Position numbers and translations under genes: made by a program. A stretch of 64,000 nucleotides of DNA from Prosthecochloris marina (GTDB taxonomy: Bacteria; Bacteroidota; Chlorobiia; Chlorobiales; Chlorobiaceae). The DNA lies in the NCBI RefSeq assembly GCF_003182595.1, contig NZ_PDNZ01000002.1:186001-250000 (forward strand), read 5' to 3'. Under the pieces are notes generated by a model. It was not told the DNA's origin. It ran no database searches and saw only the letters and a program-made list of their open reading frames with translations. Positions 9,753 to 20,826 of the stretch are shown one piece after another. Within the stretch, counting starts at the first letter, position 1. Each line of letters starts with the position of its first letter.

Positions 9753-12700
9753 ATGCAGAGTAAAATAAAAATTGCAGCCATCGTCGGGATGGAACAATGC
9801 AATCAACGAGTATGGCGTGAAGTTACGGACAAAATCAGCCGGTATGCTGACCTGACTCAATGGACGGATCAGGACCTGGAACATCAGAATCCGGAAGCGG
9901 CTGAAGCCATTCAGAACGCTGACTGTATCTTTACGACACTTATTCAGTTCAAAGGACAGGCAGACTGGCTTAAGGAACAGATCGACAAATCGAACGTCAG
10001 TACCATCTTCGCTTATGAGTCGATGCCTGAAGTCATGCAGATGACAAAGGTTGGCAATTACGTTGTTTCCGGTGACGGTAGCGGCATGCCGGATATCGTG
10101 AAAAAAGTAGCGAAAATGCTGGTAAAAGGGCGTGATGAAGATGCCCTTTACGGCTATATGAAACTGCTGAAGATCATGCGCACCATGCTGCCGCTGATCC
10201 CAAAAAAGGCAAAGGACTTTAAAAACTGGATGCAGGTTTACACTTACTGGATGCATCCGACTGCAGAAAACCTCGCCAGCATGTTCAACTACATCATGGC
10301 GGAGTATTTTGATGTTCAGGTCAAGGCTGACAAGGTGGTTGAAGTACCGACAATGGGCTTTTATCACCCGGAAGCTCCCGACTATTTCAAGGATTTGAAC
10401 CATTTCGCAAAATGGAACAAAAAGCGAGACAAAAAATCCAGGGACAAGCGAAACATCGGCCTTATCTTCTTCCGCAAACACCTGCTTCAGGAAAAGGAAT
10501 ATATCGACAATACCATCAAAGCGATAGAGAATAAAGGGCTCAACGTCCTGCCTGTTTTCGTCATGGGTGTCGAAGGCCATGTTGCCGCCCGAGAATGGTT
10601 TGTCAACGCCGAGCTCGATATGCTGATCAACATGATGGGATTCGGCTTCGTCGGGGGGCCTGCAGGAGCAACAACACCCGGTGCCTCGTCGAGCGCTCGT
10701 GATGAAATTCTCACATCCATCAATGCGCCTTATGTTGTCTCGCAGCCGCTCTTCATACAGGACTTCAACTCCTGGAAAAAAGAGGGTGTCGTCCCGCTTC
10801 AGTCGGCTATGACCTATTCGTTACCGGAAATGGACGGTGCTGTCTGCCCGGTTGTGCTCGGAGCAGTCAAGGATGGAAAACTCCAGACGGTACCGGACAG
10901 GCTTGAACGGCTATCCGGTCTGGCGAGCAAGTTCTCGGAACTGCGGAACATGAAGAACAAGGATAAAAAAGTTGCTTTTGTCGTCTATGATTATCCTCCC
11001 GGCATGGGACGCAAGGCAAGTGCCGCGCTGTTGGATGTTCCGAAAAGCGTTTACAAAATCCTCAAAAAACTTGAAGCCGAAGGCTATAATGTCGGAACTC
11101 TTCCGGAATCACCCGAAGAGCTGCTCGAGATGCTCGACAAGGCAACCGATTACGAAGTTCAGGCACATGTTCCGGATGCTTTCGGCATAAACAACGATGA
11201 ATTCAAACAACTCACCTCAGTAAGAGAGCGTGAGCGCATAGAAGAACGCTGGGGTGGCTTTCCAGGAGACATCGCGCCTCTCGGCAGCGACCGGCTTTTC
11301 ATCGGAGGCCTTACTCTCGGCAACGTTTTCATTGGTGTGCAGCCGCGCCTGGGCGTCCAGGGCGACCCGATGAGGCTTCTTTTCGATAAGGAAAACACTC
11401 CGCACCACCAATACATCACCTTCTATCGCTGGGTCAGCCGCATGTTCAATGCAAATGCACTGATCCATGTCGGAATGCATGGTACCGTAGAATGGATGCC
11501 CGGTCTTCAGCTGGGGGTCACCGGCGACTGCTGGTCGGACGCGCTGCTTGGCGAAGTTCCGCATTTCTATATTTACCCGGTCAACAACCCGAGTGAAGCA
11601 AACATTGCCAAGCGCCGCGGGTATGCAACTATGATTTCCCATAATATCCCGCCACTTGCCCGTGCCGGACTCTACAAGGAGCTTCCCGCGTTCAAGGACA
11701 TGCTCAACGACTACAGGGAACGCGACCTGAAAAAACTTGCCGACCCTGAAGCCGAAGAAACAATTATCGAAAAGGCAGAGCAGCTCAACCTTACGGATGA
11801 CTGCCCGAGAATGGAAGGGGAAAACTTCAGTGATTACCTCAGCCGTCTCTACACCTACCTGATGGAACTCGAAGGCAAGCTGATTTCCAACGCGTTGCAC
11901 ATCTTCGGAGAAACGCCTCCACTTGAAAGCCAACTCACGACAATATCCGAATACCTTAAAGTTCGCGGCAACGAACAGTCTCTGCCGTCGGTTATCCTTC
12001 AGGCAATCGGAGAGTCAGGCGCTTATGGCGACTATGCATCCCTCGCAACCAGAGCAAGAAAAGGCGAACAGCAGGCACTGGCCGTCAGGGAACGGGTTGA
12101 CGAACACACAAAAGACTTCATCGAGCAGACCATCTTTGCCGATAACGCAAACCCGGCAGCAGTTTTCAAGGTACTGACCGGTGAAGCGAAGATTAACCAG
12201 GGGATGGCTGAAGCGCTCAACAGCTCCCTGAAAGAGGGTATAGCACTCAAACAGGCGCTACAGGACAACAGCCGGGAAATGACTTCTCTCTTGAGCGCTC
12301 TCCGAGGCGAATACATTCCATCGGGTCCCGGCGGTGACATCGTTCGCGACGGAGCAAGCGTTCTTCCGACCGGACGCAACATGCATGCCATCGATCCCTG
12401 GCGCATTCCTTCAGAGCTTGCGTTCAAGCGAGGGAAGCAGATTGCCGATACCATCATCAAACGGCACCAGGAAGAAAACAACGGCGAAAACCCTGAGACC
12501 ATTGCCCAGGTTCTCTGGGGACTTGACACCATCAAGAGCAAAGGAGAGGCGGTCTCGGTCATCATCAATCTCATCGGTGCCGAACCGGCATACGACGCCC
12601 AGGGCAAAATCAGCCACTATGCCCTTGTTCCTCTCGAAAAACTGGGCCGACCGAGAGTCGATGTTCTTATTCAGATCAGCTCGATCTTCCGTGACACATT

Positions 12701-13562
12701 CGGAGTACTTGTCGACCTGCTGGATAAACTGGTCAAGGATGCAGCAAAAGCCGACGAACCGGCGGAAATGAACAACATCAAAAAACATGTCGACGAATCC
12801 GTTGCGAAAGGACAGGACTTCGAAGCGGCAACAGCAAGGCTTTTCACCCAGGCACCCGGCAGTTACGGTTCCATGGTTGAAGAGTTGATTGAAGATTCCG
12901 CCTGGGAAAACGAAGACGATCTCGACAACATGTTCATTAAAAGAACAAGTTATGCCTATGGCGGAAACCGTTATGGCGATCAGCAGCCGGAAATTCTCGA
13001 AAACCTTCTCGGTACCGTTGACCGTGTCGTCCAGCAGGTCGACTCCGCCGAGTACGGCATCTCCGACATCGATCGATATTTCTCCTCTTCCGGCTCATTG
13101 CAGCTTTCTGCACGAAAAAGAAACACCAAGGGTAACAATGTCAAACTGAACTACGTCGAGACCTTCACGGCGGATGTGAAAGTCGATGATGCCGATAAAG
13201 CCCTGAAAGTCGAATTTCGCTCGAAACTTCTGAACCCGAAGTGGTTCGAAAGCATGATAGACCAGGGACATACCGGTGCCACGGAAATCAGTAACCGCTT
13301 TACGTATATGGTTGGCTGGGACGCCGTAACCAAGGGTGTCGACGACTGGGTCTACAAGAAAGCTGCCGAAACGTACGCATTTAATCCGGAAATGCGTGAG
13401 CGCCTGACCCAGGTAAATCCTCAGGCAACTCTGAATATCGTCGGCAGAATGCTTGAAGCAAACGGCAGGGGTATGTGGAAAGCCGATCAGGAAACCATCA
13501 ACCAGCTTCAGGCTATATACGCAGATCTCGAAGATCGCCTTGAAGGCATGCTCGATGATTGA
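9753..13562 (+). CDS. bchS: Magnesium chelatase large subunit BchS
   Basis: A 1269-residue CobN/BchH-family protein, the porphyrin-binding subunit of magnesium chelatase, which works with the AAA+ subunits BchI and BchD (not in this window) to insert Mg2+ into protoporphyrin IX. The family core is clear: H-V-G-M-H-G-T-V-E-W-M-P-G with its histidines at about 573 and 576, N-P-S-E-A-N-I-A-K-R-R-G-Y-A, P-T-G-R-N-M-H-A-I-D-P, and L-W-G-L-D-T-I-K-S. Green sulfur bacteria carry three paralogues, BchH, BchS and BchT. The call of BchS rests on its place immediately before bchH-bchM-bchE, as recalled for Chlorobaculum tepidum. ATG at 9753 is preferred to an upstream TTG at 9744. BchT is the alternative. 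Confidence 0.85.
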   Translation: MQSKIKIAAIVGMEQCNQRVWREVTDKISRYADLTQWTDQDLEHQNPEAAEAIQNADCIFTTLIQFKGQADWLKEQIDKSNVSTIFAYESMPEVMQMTKVGNYVVSGDGSGMPDIVKKVAKMLVKGRDEDALYGYMKLLKIMRTMLPLIPKKAKDFKNWMQVYTYWMHPTAENLASMFNYIMAEYFDVQVKADKVVEVPTMGFYHPEAPDYFKDLNHFAKWNKKRDKKSRDKRNIGLIFFRKHLLQEKEYIDNTIKAIENKGLNVLPVFVMGVEGHVAAREWFVNAELDMLINMMGFGFVGGPAGATTPGASSSARDEILTSINAPYVVSQPLFIQDFNSWKKEGVVPLQSAMTYSLPEMDGAVCPVVLGAVKDGKLQTVPDRLERLSGLASKFSELRNMKNKDKKVAFVVYDYPPGMGRKASAALLDVPKSVYKILKKLEAEGYNVGTLPESPEELLEMLDKATDYEVQAHVPDAFGINNDEFKQLTSVRERERIEERWGGFPGDIAPLGSDRLFIGGLTLGNVFIGVQPRLGVQGDPMRLLFDKENTPHHQYITFYRWVSRMFNANALIHVGMHGTVEWMPGLQLGVTGDCWSDALLGEVPHFYIYPVNNPSEANIAKRRGYATMISHNIPPLARAGLYKELPAFKDMLNDYRERDLKKLADPEAEETIIEKAEQLNLTDDCPRMEGENFSDYLSRLYTYLMELEGKLISNALHIFGETPPLESQLTTISEYLKVRGNEQSLPSVILQAIGESGAYGDYASLATRARKGEQQALAVRERVDEHTKDFIEQTIFADNANPAAVFKVLTGEAKINQGMAEALNSSLKEGIALKQALQDNSREMTSLLSALRGEYIPSGPGGDIVRDGASVLPTGRNMHAIDPWRIPSELAFKRGKQIADTIIKRHQEENNGENPETIAQVLWGLDTIKSKGEAVSVIINLIGAEPAYDAQGKISHYALVPLEKLGRPRVDVLIQISSIFRDTFGVLVDLLDKLVKDAAKADEPAEMNNIKKHVDESVAKGQDFEAATARLFTQAPGSYGSMVEELIEDSAWENEDDLDNMFIKRTSYAYGGNRYGDQQPEILENLLGTVDRVVQQVDSAEYGISDIDRYFSSSGSLQLSARKRNTKGNNVKLNYVETFTADVKVDDADKALKVEFRSKLLNPKWFESMIDQGHTGATEISNRFTYMVGWDAVTKGVDDWVYKKAAETYAFNPEMRERLTQVNPQATLNIVGRMLEANGRGMWKADQETINQLQAIYADLEDRLEGMLDD

Positions 13563-13585
13563 GATAAAGGACAGAATAATACCTG

Positions 13586-13613
13586 AAAAGGCGTCTCTGA
13601 GGGACGCCTTTTC
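13586..13613 (+). terminator. Intrinsic terminator after bchS
   Basis: A 10-bp stem AAAAGGCGTC (13586-13595) with GACGCCTTTT (13603-13612) and a T-rich end, 23 bp past the stop codon. It indicates that bchS and bchH are transcribed separately despite their adjacency. Confidence 0.85.
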
Positions 13614-14334
13614 TCATTAATCGCACCACAACACACCCATAGTACGCAAAAAAAACTTTTTTCAACGAAATAGAGTTGTTTCACATTTTTCTTTTTCTTT
13701 TACAGTTTGATATATTCTAAAAAACCTGCTGTATGCCAGTATCAGGAAAGTGCAACATATCAAAAACTTTCTGGCGTTTTTTAGAGGTATTCCTCTTCTT
13801 TTTTGTTTCGGTTTTAGGTTACAGTTTCCTTGCTAAAACCTCATCGTTCAACGCCAAGTCAAAAAGCAAAGAACACTCTTTGAGGGTCGTTGTTACCCAG
13901 TGTTTTTCCGATAAAGATGTTTCAACGCTGTATTCTTCTCAAACATCAACACCCTCATCATCCGTTTGCACGTTCATTCATCCCCCCCCACCCTTTTACG
14001 CTATTTTCCAGCGAACAACAGAACGCTCCCCCCGCCGAACCCGCACCCTTCCCGTGCCGATGTACAATGCACCCGCTTTTCCCAAGACCAACCTCTTCCT
14101 GCAGAATCAGGTACTTATTATTTGATACCCTTTTTTCCTATCACTCTCGTAGGGTTTATGATTGATATGCCAGAAGTCTGACCAGCCAGATGATCAGCTT
14201 ACCTGACAACGGCATTGAGTATTTCTGACACCGGCATTTCTTCTATAGAGATATAATTTTCCGGACTGTTTACCTTCGCTGACCAGAGCCGGTAAACCGT
14301 TCATATTACTTATAAAACAAAGAGAAGTACATCT
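13614..14334. other. Long leader region before bchH
   Basis: A 721-bp stretch between the bchS terminator and bchH, much longer than any other gap here. A 130-codon frame at 13733-14125 begins with a hydrophobic segment and then becomes proline- and serine-rich; it overlaps two other open frames and shows no family features, so I do not call it a gene. Nearer bchH, TTTACC and GGTAAA arms (about 14261 and 14291) could pair. The region may hold a promoter with a long 5' leader or gene debris. Confidence 0.5.
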
Positions 14335-17300
14335 ATGCGCTTTCTCTTTTTGACCATGGAAGCCACAAACAACAGCGCAGTGAAAAAAGCTGCAGCTGTT
14401 CTGAATGGCAGGTTCAACTGTGAGCTCGAGGTAATGATATTCAACCTCGGCCTTTACAAGGGAGAGGAGACCTGGAGAAAACTTGAGCAGGTCTTTCCGG
14501 AAGCGGATTTCATTTTCGGTTCGATGCTTTTCAGCGAAGAAATTGTCAGGCCACTTGAAAAGCTTCTTGCAGGCGTGAGCTGCCCAGTCTGCATTATAAC
14601 AAGCAACCCAACCCTTATTCGTCAAACACGACTGGGTAAATTCAGCCTCCATAAACCTGACAGCGAAGAAAAGAGAAAAAGCATCTTTAAAGATTGGGCC
14701 GCCAAACTCAAACCGAAAACAAGCCATGGTGAAAGCCAGCGGCAGTTGTCGCTTGTGCGCAACATAAGCAAGTTGTTGAAACATATCCCCGGCAAAGCAA
14801 GGGATATCCACACCTTTATCGTGTCCCACCAGTTTTGGCTCAACGGTTCTGAAGAAAACATGGAGCGCTTTCTCTGTCTTCTGATCAACCGTTACGTTCC
14901 CTCATTCAGCGAGCAACTCCCCCAAAAAGATCCGATTTTCTATCCGGAAACCGCACTTTACCATCCGGATGCCCAAGAGCCATTTTACACCGCACCGGAA
15001 TTCAGAAAGTGGCTTGCTGAAAATCGGGCCGGCAAACGAAAAGGACTGGTAGCTATTCTTGCAATGCGGGCAACTGTTCTGAGCAAAAACATGCAGCACC
15101 TGGAACACCTCCTGCATGACCTGGAGTCCAAACAACTCGAAGCTTTCATCGTTTATAGCGGAGGGCTTGATTTCAGACCAGCGATAAGCACATTTTTCGG
15201 CGATGAAAACAGCGGGAAGCTCTCTCCCGACATGATCATCAATGCCACCGGCTTTTCTCTTGTTGGAGGACCTGCGGAAAACAGATCAAGTGAAGCAATT
15301 GTGGCACTCAAAAAAATTGCTGTCCCATATATCAATCTTGTCCCACTTTCGTTTCAGCCAATTCAGCAATGGAAATCGGGTAATGTAGGTCTGACCCCTC
15401 TGCAAACAGCCCTGAGCGTTGCGATTCCGGAACTTGACGGAGCCATTGAACCCCATGTCTATGCTGGCGCTGAAGCAACGAGTGACAAAACCGTTCCGTT
15501 ACCTAAAGAAATAGGTACTATAACCGACCGCGTTCTGAAGCATGTGGCTTTGCGAAAAAAACTTCCTGCTGAAAAAAGAATCGCCATCATACTTTTCAAT
15601 TTTCCACCGAATCTTGGCAATGCCGGTACAGCAGCCTATCTCAATGTTTTTGAAAGCCTTTTCAGTTTGCTTGAAGAGCTGAAAAAAGCCGGTTACAGCG
15701 TCCGGCTCCCTGACAACGTCGATGCGTTGAAAAATGAACTTCTGGAGGGTAACCGGAACACATTCGGCACAGATGGCAACGTCGCCGAACACCTGACGCT
15801 CGATGAGTATCGAAAAAACTTCCCGCACTACCATGAGATCGAATCATTCTGGGGCGATGCCCCCGGAGAAATGCTCAACGACGGCAAACGGTTTCATATT
15901 CTCGGCAGAACATTCGCCAACATTTTTGTCGGTCAGCAGCCAAGTTTTGGTTACGAACAGGATCCCATGCGTCTTCTCATGGCTAAAGATACTACGCCTA
16001 ATCACGCATTTGCCGCATTCTATACCTGGCTTGAACATGTCTGGCAAGCCGATGCAGTCGTGCATTTCGGAACACATGGAGCCCTTGAATTCATGCCGGG
16101 AAAACAGGTCGGACTCGGCGCCTCGTGCTGGCCGAAACGCCTGGTCGGCAGCATGCCCGATTTTTATTATTACTGCGTGAATAACCCTAGTGAAGGAGCT
16201 ATCGCAAAGAGAAGGGGGTTCGCAACACTCATCAGCTATCTTTCTCCTCCTCTTCAGCAAGCGGGACTTTACAAAGGACTTCGACAGCTTAGAGATCTCA
16301 TAGAAAATCATTGCCGAAATCAGTCCGATGAAGTGCTTGAAGAAATCTTCACACTCGCTGAATCACTGGAGCTCGACGTAGACCGTCAACATCTCTCAAT
16401 CGAGCACTACCTCTCCACCCTGAACAATGAATTGTACAGAGTTGAAGAACGAATGATTCCGCTCGGTCTTCATGTCATCGGCAAAAATCCGACTCCTGAA
16501 TCCCTCGTCGACCAGCTCACGTTACTTGTCAGCCATCCGCTCGTATGCCTGGACAACTTGTCTCTACCGGAATATATCTGCCGGCTCCAAAAGACGGATT
16601 ACCAACAACTGATTGAACAAAGCAGCAACGACCGGGAAGCCGAGCTTCAATGGCGGAAGATCATGTCTATCTCAACGGAAGCCGTTAGGCTCTTTATCGG
16701 CAGCATTCCGGACAAAAAAAGAAAACAGTACGATCTTTGCACCATACTTGAAGCCAATTTTCCGGTTAGAGTCTCAGCCGCCGAACACTATCTGATACGC
16801 GAAACACCGGTCAAAGCCGAACAGCTTTCCAGGCTCTGGACGTTTCTGCAGCGCATTCTTGTTGCAATGGTCAGCAACCGCGAAATCGAAGGAATGCTCG
16901 ATGCTCTTGCCGGCAGATACATCGAACCATCGCCAGGCAGTGATCTCGTAAGAAACCCCGAGATAGTCCCTACCGGACGCAACATCCACAGCCTCGATCC
17001 TTTCAGTATCCCCTCGCTTATCGCACAAAAACAGGGAAAAGCTTCCGCTGAAGAGCTGCTTGCCCGTTATCGGGACGAATGCGGTGTTCTCCCAGAATCA
17101 ATTGCAATTGTCCTTTGGGGCACCGATAACATAAAAAGTGATGGCGAAGGCATCGCTCAGGCGCTGGCACTTATCGGCGCAAAACCGAAAAACGATGAAC
17201 TGGGCAAAATAAGCGACGTGGAGCTCTTACCCCAGAAAGAGTTGGGAAGACCCCGTATAGATATCGTGATCACCATCAGCGGCATATTTCGAGACCTCCT

Positions 17301-18168
17301 ATCCCATCAGATAACACTGCTGGACAAAGCAGTCCGCCTTGCAGCTTCGGCAGATGAACCTGAATCCGTTAACTTTATCCGTAAAAACGTCTTACGGCAA
17401 GTCGCCCAAGAAGGCATCGCTTTTGACAATGCTGCGAACCGGGTTTTCTGCAATGCACCGGGCAATTATGGTGCAAATGTAAATCACCTTGTTGAAAGCA
17501 GCAGTTGGGAAAACGACAATGAGCTATCGCAAACGTTCATAAACCGAAAAAGTTTCTCATACAGTACACAAGGGGTATGGCAAGAATCACCGGAAATATT
17601 AACTTCAGCCTTGCGTAACGTTACGTTGACCTATCAGAACATTGACAGTTACGAAATAGGCTTATCCGATATTGACCATTATTATGAGTATCTTGGAGGC
17701 GTTTCGAAGTCAGTGGAACAGATCAGCCACTCAAAGCCAAAAGTAATGGTCGGTGATGTTAACGGTTTCGGTAAAAAACAGAAAATCAGTTCTCTTGAAA
17801 GCATGGTGGCGCTCGAAGCACGAACCAAGCTCCTTAACCCCAAGTGGTATGAATCCATGCTTGAACACGGTTATGAAGGCGTAAGGGAGATCGAGTCTCA
17901 CCTCAGCAATACCTATGGCTGGAGCGCAACAGCATCAGCGGTAAAAGACTGGACATATGCGCAGTTCAACGAAACCTATCTGCAAGACAAAGAGATGCTT
18001 GAAAAACTCAAAGCCCTTAATCCACAAGCAACCATGTCGATGACAAGACGCCTTCTTGAAGCCGGCTCGAGGGGATTTTGGCAAGCCGACAGTGAAACCA
18101 TAGAAGAACTACAGGAACTTTATTCCGAACTGGAAAGTCACATGGAAGGTGTACAAAGCAGCTCATAG
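14335..18168 (+). CDS. bchH: Magnesium chelatase large subunit BchH
   Basis: A 1277-residue second CobN/BchH-family subunit, paralogous to the BchS product over its full length. It carries [15 protein letters not shown] with its second histidine at 581, [37 protein letters not shown], and the C-terminal [10 protein letters not shown]. The ATG at 14335 follows an AGAGAAG ribosome site. Direct linkage to bchM and bchE fits the role of BchH as the subunit that hands Mg-protoporphyrin to the methyltransferase BchM. Assignment as BchH rather than BchS or BchT rests on gene order. Confidence 0.88.
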   Translation: MRFLFLTMEATNNSAVKKAAAVLNGRFNCELEVMIFNLGLYKGEETWRKLEQVFPEADFIFGSMLFSEEIVRPLEKLLAGVSCPVCIITSNPTLIRQTRLGKFSLHKPDSEEKRKSIFKDWAAKLKPKTSHGESQRQLSLVRNISKLLKHIPGKARDIHTFIVSHQFWLNGSEENMERFLCLLINRYVPSFSEQLPQKDPIFYPETALYHPDAQEPFYTAPEFRKWLAENRAGKRKGLVAILAMRATVLSKNMQHLEHLLHDLESKQLEAFIVYSGGLDFRPAISTFFGDENSGKLSPDMIINATGFSLVGGPAENRSSEAIVALKKIAVPYINLVPLSFQPIQQWKSGNVGLTPLQTALSVAIPELDGAIEPHVYAGAEATSDKTVPLPKEIGTITDRVLKHVALRKKLPAEKRIAIILFNFPPNLGNAGTAAYLNVFESLFSLLEELKKAGYSVRLPDNVDALKNELLEGNRNTFGTDGNVAEHLTLDEYRKNFPHYHEIESFWGDAPGEMLNDGKRFHILGRTFANIFVGQQPSFGYEQDPMRLLMAKDTTPNHAFAAFYTWLEHVWQADAVVHFGTHGALEFMPGKQVGLGASCWPKRLVGSMPDFYYYCVNNPSEGAIAKRRGFATLISYLSPPLQQAGLYKGLRQLRDLIENHCRNQSDEVLEEIFTLAESLELDVDRQHLSIEHYLSTLNNELYRVEERMIPLGLHVIGKNPTPESLVDQLTLLVSHPLVCLDNLSLPEYICRLQKTDYQQLIEQSSNDREAELQWRKIMSISTEAVRLFIGSIPDKKRKQYDLCTILEANFPVRVSAAEHYLIRETPVKAEQLSRLWTFLQRILVAMVSNREIEGMLDALAGRYIEPSPGSDLVRNPEIVPTGRNIHSLDPFSIPSLIAQKQGKASAEELLARYRDECGVLPESIAIVLWGTDNIKSDGEGIAQALALIGAKPKNDELGKISDVELLPQKELGRPRIDIVITISGIFRDLLSHQITLLDKAVRLAASADEPESVNFIRKNVLRQVAQEGIAFDNAANRVFCNAPGNYGANVNHLVESSSWENDNELSQTFINRKSFSYSTQGVWQESPEILTSALRNVTLTYQNIDSYEIGLSDIDHYYEYLGGVSKSVEQISHSKPKVMVGDVNGFGKKQKISSLESMVALEARTKLLNPKWYESMLEHGYEGVREIESHLSNTYGWSATASAVKDWTYAQFNETYLQDKEMLEKLKALNPQATMSMTRRLLEAGSRGFWQADSETIEELQELYSELESHMEGVQSSS

Positions 18169-18222
18169 TTCCATACCAGAAAAAAATCAGCAATCATTAT
18201 TCAATTATTCACGATAAACAGC

Positions 18223-18924
18223 ATGAACAGCACATCATCATTCAATGCTGAAGAGCACCAGAAAATGCTCCGTTCCTATTTCAACGGAAACGGATTCAAT
18301 CGCTGGTCATCAATTTACGGAAACGAAAAACTCTCCACCGTTCGCACCACGGTCCGACAAGGCCATGCCGTTATGATGGACAGAGCTTTTGAATGGCTTC
18401 AGCAACTCAACCTGCCCGACAATTCGACAGTCCTCGACGCAGGATGCGGAACGGGCCTTTTCAGCATTCGCCTTGCAGGTAACGGTTATAATGTCAAGGC
18501 TGTCGACATTGCCGCTCAGATGGTCAACAAGTCACGTGAAGAGGCTATTTCAAAAGGAGTTGAGGACAAGATAAATTTCGAGGTAAACACTATTGAATCG
18601 GTTAAAGGCACCTATGATGCAGTCGTTTGTTTTGATGTACTCATTCATTATCCCGCAGAAGGATTTATCGAGGCATTTACAAACCTTGCCAGCCTTACCA
18701 AAGGCCCGATCATTTTCACCTATGCCCCGTACAACAGAATTCTGGCATTTCAGCACTGGTTAGGAGGTTTTTTCCCGAAAAAAGAACGTCGAACGACAAT
18801 TCAGATGATTACGGATGAAAATATGAAGAAAGCCATGGAACAAACCGGAATGGTAGTAAAGAACAGAGAAAAAATAAGTTTCGGGTTTTATCATACCATG
18901 CTCATGTACGCTGAAAGAAAGTAA
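18223..18924 (+). CDS. bchM: Mg-protoporphyrin IX O-methyltransferase
   Basis: A 233-residue class I SAM-dependent methyltransferase that methylates the C13 propionate of Mg-protoporphyrin IX, the step before ring E closure. The SAM-binding loop V-L-D-A-G-C-G-T-G is at about 70-78, the second-strand acidic residue follows in A-V-D-I-A, and [10 protein letters not shown] gives the post-IV motif, characteristic of ChlM/BchM. The N-terminal Y-F-N-G-N-G-F-x-R-W is also typical of the family. It lies 54 bp after bchH and probably shares its transcript. Confidence 0.93.
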   Translation: MNSTSSFNAEEHQKMLRSYFNGNGFNRWSSIYGNEKLSTVRTTVRQGHAVMMDRAFEWLQQLNLPDNSTVLDAGCGTGLFSIRLAGNGYNVKAVDIAAQMVNKSREEAISKGVEDKINFEVNTIESVKGTYDAVVCFDVLIHYPAEGFIEAFTNLASLTKGPIIFTYAPYNRILAFQHWLGGFFPKKERRTTIQMITDENMKKAMEQTGMVVKNREKISFGFYHTMLMYAERK

Positions 18925-19113
18925 TCTCAAAACCGATCATGTTAATTTTGAGAAATTAATTGTAAATTAACTGTCCGTTACATTTTCAGAACCTATAAGG
19001 AAAGTTACTATTTCAAACTTTTTTCAGACAAAAGCTCAACAGGGAACCCTGAGAAAACATAAATGTTGGAACCCTACAGCTTATAACAACACTTATCAGG
19101 AGGGTGGATACCG
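18925..19113 (+). promoter_or_regulatory. bchM-bchE intergenic leader
   Basis: A 189-bp gap that differs from the tight spacing inside the operon. It holds an exact 8-bp inverted repeat, GTTAATTT (18941-18948) and AAATTAAC (18964-18971), a possible operator. Further on lie two direct copies of GGAACCCT (19043-19050 and 19068-19075), the first within the near-palindrome CAGGGAACCCTG. A strong ribosome site AGGAGGG (19098-19104) precedes the bchE ATG. It may carry an extra promoter or RNA control element for bchE; no known riboswitch class is recognised. Confidence 0.4.
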
Positions 19114-20754
19114 ATGAAAATTTTGATGGTTCAGCCAAATTATCACTCTGGAGGAGCCGAAATCGCCGGAAACTGGACACCAAGCTGGGTAGCTTACATC
19201 GGCGGTGCACTGAAAAAAGCAGGCTATACACAAATTCGTTTTGTCGACGCCATGGCTGAAGATCTTCCGGATGAAACCATTGAGGAAATCATCCGGAAAA
19301 ACAAGCCGGACGTGGTCATGACAACCAATATCACGCCCTCTATTTTCAAAGCTCAGGATATCATGAAGATCGCCAAAAAGGTCAACCCGAAGATCAAAAC
19401 GATCATGGGCGGCATTCACTCGACCTTCATGTACCCGCAGGTTCTGACTGAAGCTCCCGAAACCGATTATGTTATCCGTGGGGAGGGAGAAGAAGTTGCC
19501 GTCAATATCATCAATGCCATCAATGCCGGTAACGACCTGAAAGAACGAGAAAACATTACCGGTATCGCCTATCTCAATGACGAAGGCGAAGTTCATGCCA
19601 CTCCCGCTCATCCAGTTATCGAAGATCTCGACGACCTGACACCCGACTGGAGTCTCTATGACTGGGACCAATATATCTACACACCTCTTAATTGCCGTCT
19701 TGCGGTTCCGAATTTCGCCCGTGGCTGTCCGTTTACCTGTACGTTTTGTTCACAGTGGCAGTTCTGGCGACGGTATCGAGCAAGAAGTCCGAAGCACTTT
19801 GTCGATGAAATCGAGATTCTTGTTAAAAAATATAATGTCGGATTCTTCATTCTTGCTGATGAAGAGCCGACAATCAACAAGCAGAAATTCGTATCTCTCT
19901 GCCAGGAACTCATCGATAGAAAACTCGATGTGACTTGGGGAATCAACACCAGGGTGACCGACATCATGCGTGATGAAGACCTGCTGCCATTCTATCGCAA
20001 GGCAGGTCTGGTTCATGTTTCACTCGGCACGGAAGCTGCCAGCCAGATGAACCTGAACCGTTTCCGCAAAGAAACAACCATCGAGGAAAACAAATACGCC
20101 ATCAAGCTGCTGCAGAAAAACGGAATCGTGGCCGAAGCCCAGTTCGTTATGGGGCTCGAGCATGAAACTCCGCAAACCATCGAGGAAACCTATCAACTCT
20201 GCAAAGACTGGGATCCGGACATGGCCAACTGGACAATTTACACTCCGTGGCCGTTCTCCGACCTCTTCAAAGAGCTTGGCGACAGAGTTGAAGTCCGGGA
20301 TTATTCGCGTTACAATTTCGTTTCTCCGATCATCAAACCGGACAATATGGAACGTGAGGATGTTCTTAAAGGGGTATTGAAATCATATGGACGATTCTAT
20401 GCCCGCAAGACATTCTTCAGCTATCCCTGGATCAAAGATTCATATGTACGTAAGTACATGCTCGGGTGTCTGAAAGCCTTCGCTCAGACAACGCTCACAA
20501 AGAGGTTCTACGATATCGACCGGGTCAAGACAAAGAACCGCAAGATCGAGATCGATCTTGGTTTCGATAAATCAAGAATCCTCACTCAGGAAGAAGTGAA
20601 AAACCTGAAGGAAAAAAGACCGGAAATGGTTGCCGATATGAGTTTCGGATTGAAAGAAGCCGGTTATCAGCGTGAACATGACGAACACGACTGGGACGAG
20701 TTTGATGAAAGCACCATCAAGGACCGCAGCTCATCAACCGTTCGCAACTGCTGA
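19114..20754 (+). CDS. bchE: Anaerobic Mg-protoporphyrin monomethyl ester cyclase
   Basis: A 546-residue B12-binding radical SAM protein that closes ring E of the pigment macrocycle using water-derived oxygen, so it works without O2. An N-terminal cobalamin-type Rossmann domain (about 1-150, lacking the D-x-H-x-x-G signature) precedes the radical SAM domain with C205-x3-C209-x2-C212. The motifs F-A-R-G-C-P-F-T-C-T-F-C-S-Q-W and the G-T-E-A-A segment match BchE. The C-terminus ends in a charged tail. Presence of this enzyme supports a strictly anaerobic phototroph. An AGGAGGG ribosome site lies 9 bp before the ATG, and a bidirectional terminator follows. Confidence 0.95.
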   Translation: MKILMVQPNYHSGGAEIAGNWTPSWVAYIGGALKKAGYTQIRFVDAMAEDLPDETIEEIIRKNKPDVVMTTNITPSIFKAQDIMKIAKKVNPKIKTIMGGIHSTFMYPQVLTEAPETDYVIRGEGEEVAVNIINAINAGNDLKERENITGIAYLNDEGEVHATPAHPVIEDLDDLTPDWSLYDWDQYIYTPLNCRLAVPNFARGCPFTCTFCSQWQFWRRYRARSPKHFVDEIEILVKKYNVGFFILADEEPTINKQKFVSLCQELIDRKLDVTWGINTRVTDIMRDEDLLPFYRKAGLVHVSLGTEAASQMNLNRFRKETTIEENKYAIKLLQKNGIVAEAQFVMGLEHETPQTIEETYQLCKDWDPDMANWTIYTPWPFSDLFKELGDRVEVRDYSRYNFVSPIIKPDNMEREDVLKGVLKSYGRFYARKTFFSYPWIKDSYVRKYMLGCLKAFAQTTLTKRFYDIDRVKTKNRKIEIDLGFDKSRILTQEEVKNLKEKRPEMVADMSFGLKEAGYQREHDEHDWDEFDESTIKDRSSSTVRNC

Positions 20755-20779
20755 TCGCTTTCCTTTGAAAGACAACAAC

Positions 20780-20811
20780 AAGAAACCCTCCGAACTGGAG
20801 GGTTTCTTGTT
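20780..20811. terminator. Bidirectional terminator, bchE / hsp20
   Basis: A perfect 12-bp stem AAGAAACCCTCC (20780-20791) with GGAGGGTTTCTT (20797-20808) and a 5-nt loop. It lies between converging genes, with T-rich sequence on both strands, so it can end transcripts from either side. Confidence 0.9.
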
Positions 20812-20826
20812 TACCGTTTTCATATT

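Noticed and set aside
13733..14125. 130-codon frame in the bchH leader
   Set aside because: Three overlapping frames are open there; composition is serine/proline-rich and no ribosome site or family motif is visible.
18925..19113. Cobalamin riboswitch before bchE
   Set aside because: The expected B12-box pattern is not seen; only short repeats and an inverted repeat are present.
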